DNA from: Bacillus massiliigorillae
GTDB lineage: Bacteria; Bacillota; Bacilli; Bacillales; DSM-1321
Reading direction: 5' to 3'
Assembly (NCBI RefSeq): GCF_000380245.2
Contig: NZ_HG428741.1
Location: 439,271 to 503,270, forward strand
DNA length: 64,000 nt
Shown piece by piece: positions 59,388 through 64,000 of this stretch. The stretch's first letter is position 1; each line of letters opens with the position of its first letter. Under the pieces are notes generated by a model, which searched no databases, was not told where the DNA came from, and saw only the letters and a program-made list of their open reading frames with translations. Position numbers and translations under genes: made by a program.

Positions 59388-61925
59388 ATGTATTTACATA
59401 ATAAACATAAAACCCTTGTGCGAAAACGATTAAATGAAACTTTAAATTCAATATTTTTATATCCACTAACAATTTTGCAAGCACCTATGGGTTACGGGAA
59501 AACGACCGCCATTCAACATTTTGTTGAGTGTACTAAAGTGGATTATGTATGGTGTTCCCTTACAACAATTGATAGCTCAGCATCATACTTTTGGAGAAAA
59601 TTTATTTCGCAAATATCTAAATTGAATTTAAGGTTAGGGAATGAGCTGAAAAGAGTAAATATTCCAAATGAATTTATTTATATGAGGAAAGTAGTAGATA
59701 TTTTTCAACAATATACATTTGTTGAGCCTGTGGTTATTGTTATTGATGATTTTCATTATGTGAAAAATAAAACAATGTTTAAGTTATTAGGAATGCTTGT
59801 GTATGAAAGCATTCCTAATTTACACTTTGTGATTGCTACTAGAAATATGTTGAATATGGATACCACGGAACTAGAATACAAAGATCTTTGCTTAGTTATA
59901 AAGAAGAAATCTTTGAAGTTTACACATGATGAAATAACACAATATTTTAGTTTGATTAATAGTTTAACTAGTGAAGATGACATAAAACAAATTCTTGAGT
60001 ATACGGGTGGTTGGATTTCTTTAATATATCTTGTACAGTATGGTGTACAGCAAAATTCACCACTTCATAAAAAAGCTTCCTTATATCATCTTGTGGAAGA
60101 AAATCTTTTTTGCCCACTAGATGAAGAAATGAAACAGTTTCTTTTGAAATTGGCGGTTTTAGATTATTTTACAGATGAACAAGCAGCTTTTGTGCTTGAG
60201 GACGGAAGTACCTCTGATAAAATTCTACGTTTATATAGTGAAAATGCTTTTATTGTTTATGATCAAGAAGAAGGCGTGTATAAAATTCATAATGTTCTTT
60301 TAGACTATTTACGGAATATGCAATTAGTAGAGGGGATAGATGTACAAAAATTATATAAGCGTGCAGGAATATGGGGAGTACAAGATGAAAAGTACCGTAA
60401 AATGTGTTTAGTATATCTTTACAAAGCAGGTGAAGTGGAAAGTATTTTGGGATTATTGGAAAGTTTCGACTCTAAGAACGTGATTAGTAATTTAAAGTAT
60501 AAAGAATTTTGCGAAGAACATTTGGATTTATTTGAAATGAATGAATTACTTTATAAATATCCAACTGCACTAATGAGATATATAGTATATGTTTTATTCG
60601 AAAGTGATTGCACGAAAAAGAAGGTAGAGGGTTTAACGAGATTACAAAATTTGCTGAATGTCTATGAAAATAATGCTATAGAAGTTAAATGTACAGAAGT
60701 AAAAGAGTTTATACGCAATATGGATAAAAAAAAGAAGAATCAAATTTTAGCGGCAATTAATGTAGCTATGTCTTATGCATTTTTTAATGATGTAGATAGA
60801 ATGATATATTATCAAAAAAAAGCATTTAGATTGGTTGGAAATGATAATTCCTATTACTTAAGTACTTATTTAACAATGGGTTCTCCTCATTTGCTTTATA
60901 CCTATTATAGTAAAAGAAGGCAATTGAAAAGAACCCTTATTAAATTTTCTGCTTATAATTCGGATTTTTTGAATAATAGAATTGATAATTATGCTGGTTT
61001 TTTAAATACAATGTTTGCAGAATATGCTCTTGAAACAGGCGATTGGGAAAATGTGGAGAGTTTTTATCGAATAGCAATTTCTAAAACGCATTTACATAAT
61101 GAGGCAAACAATTTTATTCATGCTCATTTTACATATTTTAGATTACTGCTTTTTCAGGGTCAATTTGAAAAAGTAGAAGAGCTTATCTGCGAGTTAATTA
61201 AAACTTTAGAGGAGTATCAAATTGTTGATTTTAATCATACTTTAGATTTATGTCTAGGCTATATTTATGGTTGTTTAGGTTTGATTGAAAAAATACCCAA
61301 TTGGTTAAAAATGAATGATTTATCTTCTTATTTTTATTTGCGTAGTGAACAATCTTTTCATTGGATTATATATGCAAAGTCAGTTTTGTTATCAGAAAAT
61401 TATATACAACTTGAATTATTGTGTGAACAGTCGGACGAATATTTCGGAGCATATAATAATCAATTAGGCTTTCTTCATAGCTATATATACCATGCTATTG
61501 CAAAATATCAGCTTTATGGCATGGCTGAAGGAAAAGATATGTTGTTAAAAGCGCTAGAATTAGGAGAAGCAGATCATATCATTCTTCCATTTGGAGAGAA
61601 TGCTTCTTATCTTCTGCCTATGTTATTGGATTTGCAAAAGAATCCTGAGCATATAGATGCGTTATATTTAAGTAAAGTTATGAATTGTTGTCAGAAATAT
61701 GAGCAGAATTTATTGAAATTAACGAATAAAGAGAGTATGTTATCACAAAATGAAGAAACAGTTCTAAAATATATAGCAAGTGGGATGAAACGAAGAGAGA
61801 TTGCATATGAATTATTTGTTTCAGTAGCTTCAGTTAATAAAATAGTAGAAAGCATATATAAAAAATTATCTGTGCATAATAAAACATCAGCAATTATTAA
61901 GGCGAAAGAATTAAATCTCTTATAA
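59388..61925 (+). CDS. MalT-like STAND ATPase / LuxR-family regulator 2
   Basis: This 845-residue protein is a paralogue of the preceding one along its whole length. Walker A is APMGYGKT at residues 32-39, Walker B VIVIDDF near residue 116, and matching landmarks include YTGGWISLIYL, LGYIYGCLGL, PNWLK and ADHIILPFGENA. The C-terminal HTH (LSQNEETVLKYIASG, KRREIAYELFVSVASV) has VNKIVESIYKKL in place of the usual helix. ATG 59388 has GAGGAG eight bases upstream; the earlier ATG 59373 overlaps that site. The two genes are probably co-transcribed and end at strong hairpins. Confidence 0.88.
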   Translation: MYLHNKHKTLVRKRLNETLNSIFLYPLTILQAPMGYGKTTAIQHFVECTKVDYVWCSLTTIDSSASYFWRKFISQISKLNLRLGNELKRVNIPNEFIYMRKVVDIFQQYTFVEPVVIVIDDFHYVKNKTMFKLLGMLVYESIPNLHFVIATRNMLNMDTTELEYKDLCLVIKKKSLKFTHDEITQYFSLINSLTSEDDIKQILEYTGGWISLIYLVQYGVQQNSPLHKKASLYHLVEENLFCPLDEEMKQFLLKLAVLDYFTDEQAAFVLEDGSTSDKILRLYSENAFIVYDQEEGVYKIHNVLLDYLRNMQLVEGIDVQKLYKRAGIWGVQDEKYRKMCLVYLYKAGEVESILGLLESFDSKNVISNLKYKEFCEEHLDLFEMNELLYKYPTALMRYIVYVLFESDCTKKKVEGLTRLQNLLNVYENNAIEVKCTEVKEFIRNMDKKKKNQILAAINVAMSYAFFNDVDRMIYYQKKAFRLVGNDNSYYLSTYLTMGSPHLLYTYYSKRRQLKRTLIKFSAYNSDFLNNRIDNYAGFLNTMFAEYALETGDWENVESFYRIAISKTHLHNEANNFIHAHFTYFRLLLFQGQFEKVEELICELIKTLEEYQIVDFNHTLDLCLGYIYGCLGLIEKIPNWLKMNDLSSYFYLRSEQSFHWIIYAKSVLLSENYIQLELLCEQSDEYFGAYNNQLGFLHSYIYHAIAKYQLYGMAEGKDMLLKALELGEADHIILPFGENASYLLPMLLDLQKNPEHIDALYLSKVMNCCQKYEQNLLKLTNKESMLSQNEETVLKYIASGMKRREIAYELFVSVASVNKIVESIYKKLSVHNKTSAIIKAKELNLL

Positions 61926-61946
61926 TATCAAATTTAATAATAAAGT

Positions 61947-61990
61947 ATATTAGTAAAATTACTATTTTATTATAGTAGTTTTACTAATAT
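61947..61990 (+). terminator. Long AT-rich hairpin after regulator 2
   Basis: ATATTAGTAAAA..ACT pairs with AGT..TTTTACTAATAT over about 16 bp. No T-run follows directly, so it may be part of a double terminator or a regulatory site. Confidence 0.6.
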
Positions 61991-61998
61991 AAAATATA

Positions 61999-62036
61999 AA
62001 AATAACTTTTACAATAAGTGTAGAAGTTATTTTTTA
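61999..62036 (+). terminator. Terminator before the exopolysaccharide operon
   Basis: AATAACTTtTAC/GTAgAAGTTATT stem followed by TTTTT. Confidence 0.85.
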
Positions 62037-62104
62037 TATTTTTTTAAGAAGATTATGATTTGCATATACATAACTTGGTTCTAGATTAGGAGGAGGAAAC
62101 TATC

Positions 62105-62854
62105 GTGGAAGAAACGGTTAATATTAAAGATTTGCTATTTATATGTAAAAAACAATTACCACTGATTATTGGCATTACAGTGCTTTCAGTAGTTATTTGT
62201 GCATTTATTACATATTTCTTGTTAACACCGATTTATAAGGGGTCAACACAATTGCTTATTAACAAATCTAAAGATAATGAAGCGGTTTATGAATACAATG
62301 AGGTACAAACGAATTTGCAGTTAATTAATACATATAACGTAATAATTAAAAGCCCGCGGATTTTAAATCTAGTAAAAGAGGAATTAGGTTTACAGCTTTC
62401 AATTGAGGAATTAACAAAAAAAATAACAGTTGAGAGTGAAGAAGATTCACAAGTCTTAAATATAAATGTGGAGGACCCGAATCCTGAAGTAGCTGCTGAA
62501 ATAGCCAATACCATCGCAAAAGTATTTCAAAAAAATATCGTTGAAATAATGAATATTGATAATGTGGTCATCTTAGCACAAGCAACAGTTAATCAAAATC
62601 CTGTTCCGATTAAACCTAATCCATTATTGAATTTAGCTATTAGTGTAGTGATAGGATTAATGATTGGATTTGGTATTGCATTCTTTCTAGAATACTTAGA
62701 TAACTCTATTAAAACAGAACAAGATATTGAAAATATGTTTGATCTTCCTGTATTAGGTGTCATCTCGACAATTGAAACAAATGCTCATGAAAAATATGAG
62801 ACAGAAGGAAGGAATTCGGAATGTTTAATAAGCAAAAGAAAAAAAGTACTGTAA
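62105..62854 (+). CDS. Capsular/exopolysaccharide tyrosine-kinase modulator (CpsC/YwqC-like, Wzz domain)
   Basis: This 249-residue polysaccharide co-polymerase family protein activates the neighbouring tyrosine kinase and controls polymer length. Two transmembrane helices flank an extracellular Wzz domain: LIIGITVLSVVICAFITYFLL (about residues 19-39) and LNLAISVVIGLMIGFGIAFFL (about residues 178-198), with the characteristic PIYKGSTQLLI and PVPIKPNPLLN near them. GTG 62105 lies behind TTAGGAGGAGG. The 3' end overlaps the kinase start by 34 bases, as in CpsC-CpsD pairs. Confidence 0.92.
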   Translation: MEETVNIKDLLFICKKQLPLIIGITVLSVVICAFITYFLLTPIYKGSTQLLINKSKDNEAVYEYNEVQTNLQLINTYNVIIKSPRILNLVKEELGLQLSIEELTKKITVESEEDSQVLNINVEDPNPEVAAEIANTIAKVFQKNIVEIMNIDNVVILAQATVNQNPVPIKPNPLLNLAISVVIGLMIGFGIAFFLEYLDNSIKTEQDIENMFDLPVLGVISTIETNAHEKYETEGRNSECLISKRKKVL

Positions 62855-63519
62855 ATCGAAATAAGAAGCTAATAGCTAGTCTGAGCCCGAAATCTCCAAT
62901 ATCTGAACAGTATAGAACTATTCGAACTAATATACAGTTTGCTTCGATAGATTATGAAATTCAATCCATTATGGTTACATCTGCTGAACCAGGGGCAGGT
63001 AAGTCAACAACATCTGCAAATCTTGCAGTAGTTTTTGCTCAACAAGGCAAAAGGGTTCTTATCATTGATTCTGATTTAAGAAAGCCCACTCTCCATCATA
63101 TATTTAAGGTACATAATAACGATGGACTAACAAGTGTATTGATGAAAAGTAAACAGCTAGAAGAGGTAATTGTTCCAACTAATGAACCTAATGTATTTTT
63201 ACTAACGAGTGGGCCAATACCACCCAATCCAGCTGAATTATTAATATCGAAAGCAATGAAGTTTATATACAATAAAGTGATTCACGAATATGATTTAGTT
63301 ATTTTTGATACGCCGCCTATATTAGCAGTAACAGATTCTCAAATTGTCTCTCATTATTGTGATGGAACCATCATTGTAGTTGCTTCTGAGCAAACTAAAA
63401 AAGAACAATTGAAAAAAGGCATTGAACTGTTGAATTTTTCTAAAGCAAGAATAGTAGGAACTGTACTTAATAATAAAAAATTATCTAATCATGACAATCA
63501 TTATTACTATTATTCTTAA
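62821..63519 (+). CDS. Bacterial tyrosine kinase (CpsD/YwqD-like)
   Basis: This 232-residue cytosolic BY-kinase autophosphorylates on a C-terminal tyrosine cluster and phosphorylates polysaccharide enzymes. Walker A is PGAGKST at residues 57-63, Walker A' is VLIIDSDLRKP at residues 79-89, and Walker B is VIFDTPPIL. The tyrosine cluster is Y228-Y231 (NHYYYYS). A SPISEQYRTIRTNIQF N-terminal segment mediates interaction in the family. GGAAGGAATT precedes ATG 62821 inside the modulator gene. Confidence 0.94.
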   Translation: MFNKQKKKSTVNRNKKLIASLSPKSPISEQYRTIRTNIQFASIDYEIQSIMVTSAEPGAGKSTTSANLAVVFAQQGKRVLIIDSDLRKPTLHHIFKVHNNDGLTSVLMKSKQLEEVIVPTNEPNVFLLTSGPIPPNPAELLISKAMKFIYNKVIHEYDLVIFDTPPILAVTDSQIVSHYCDGTIIVVASEQTKKEQLKKGIELLNFSKARIVGTVLNNKKLSNHDNHYYYYS

Positions 63520-63575
63520 ACAACACGTATTGCTTAATTGTATCGATGTTTGTAATTGAGATAGGGGGAATTAAA

Positions 63576-64000
63576 ATGATTGATCTCCATTCTCATATAT
63601 TGTGGGGAGTCGATGATGGAGCTAAAACGCTGGAAGATAGTTTAAAAATGGCAAAACAAGCAGTCAATCAAGGAATACGAACAATTGTGGCTACTCCACA
63701 TCATATGAATGGGAACTATTTAAATACGAGAAAAGATATTAAAACAAAAGTATCAGAGTTGAATAACCATCTAGAAAAAAAGCAAATACCTTTGGATGTT
63801 TTGCCAGGGCAGGAAATTAGAGTATATGGTGATCTATTAAAAGACTATGAAAAAGGTCAACTTGTTTGTGTGAATGATGTAACGAATTATTTATTAATAG
63901 AGTTGCCAACCTTCAATTTTACTGATTATTACGAAAAAATATTGTTTGAAATAAGATTGCAAGGTTTGATTCCTGTCATAGTTCATCCAGAAAGAAATCG
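63576..64000 (+). CDS. PHP-type tyrosine-protein phosphatase (CpsB/YwqE-like), 3' end cut
   Basis: This enzyme dephosphorylates the BY-kinase. The first 141 codons are visible. Metal-binding PHP motifs are DLHSHILWGVDDGA at residues 3-16, VATPHH near residue 43, and VIVHPERNR at the edge, with PGQEIRVYGDLL in between. GGGGGAA precedes the ATG. With the two preceding genes it forms the standard kinase-modulator-phosphatase trio at the start of an exopolysaccharide operon that continues beyond the window. Confidence 0.93.
   Translation, partial: MIDLHSHILWGVDDGAKTLEDSLKMAKQAVNQGIRTIVATPHHMNGNYLNTRKDIKTKVSELNNHLEKKQIPLDVLPGQEIRVYGDLLKDYEKGQLVCVNDVTNYLLIELPTFNFTDYYEKILFEIRLQGLIPVIVHPERN

Overview
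The window is a contiguous AT-rich chromosomal segment from an endospore-forming, competence-encoding Bacillaceae (Bacillus sensu lato). The support is a gene order like that of the Bacillus subtilis yqe/yqf region (sda to yqfO), sporulation genes (sda, gpr, spoIIP, yqfC, yqfD), the comER/comEABC cluster, a CIRCE-controlled hrcA-grpE-dnaK-dnaJ locus, cccA beside sigA, and frequent TTG/GTG starts behind strong GGAGG sites. The proteins I could compare from memory (AroE, Psd) diverge clearly from the B. cereus group, so I do not name a species.

Layout. 1-1.7 kb: divergent phospholipid genes pssA (cut by the window edge) and psd, then sda with a DnaA-box cluster. 1.7-6.8 kb: a tightly overlapped operon yqeG-yqeH-aroE-yhbY-nadD-yqeK-rsfS-methyltransferase. 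6.9-13.4 kb: comER, comEA-comEB-comEC (DNA uptake), yqzM, holA, rpsT. 13.6-16.5 kb: gpr, spoIIP, yqxA. 16.9-29.4 kb: lepA, hemW, the heat-shock operon, prmA, rsmE, mtaB, deoC. 29.6-44.5 kb: a DUF4190-like protein, Na/Pi cotransporter, rpsU, yqeY, the NfeD/FloA membrane module, yqfB-yqfC-yqfD, phoH, pgpH, ybeY, dgkA, an unrecognised gene, cdd, era, yqzL, recO. 44.6-56.7 kb: T-box-controlled glyQS, ccpN with its partner yqfL, yqxD, dnaG, sigA, a membrane protein, cccA, trmK, yqfO. 56.8-64 kb: the conserved backbone ends in an accessory segment. It holds two tandem paralogous MalT-like STAND/LuxR regulators followed by the start of an exopolysaccharide/capsule operon encoding a split bacterial tyrosine kinase (CpsC-like modulator, CpsD-like kinase) and a PHP-type phosphotyrosine phosphatase cut by the right edge.

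The most unusual signal is not a gene. At least seven intergenic copies or derivatives of one structured element of about 170-180 bp lie between 16.5 and 49.6 kb. Full copies can fold into a three-way junction: a closing stem, a long arm ending in a GAAAACC/GGTTTTC hairpin, and a second arm. Both arms change sequence between copies while keeping pairing, which is direct covariation evidence for a selected RNA or single-strand DNA fold. Two copies abut the stop codon of a neighbouring gene exactly, one interrupts the dnaK-dnaJ interval, and two sit in tandem between prmA and rsmE. No tRNA, rRNA, CRISPR array, insertion-sequence transposase or prophage was seen.
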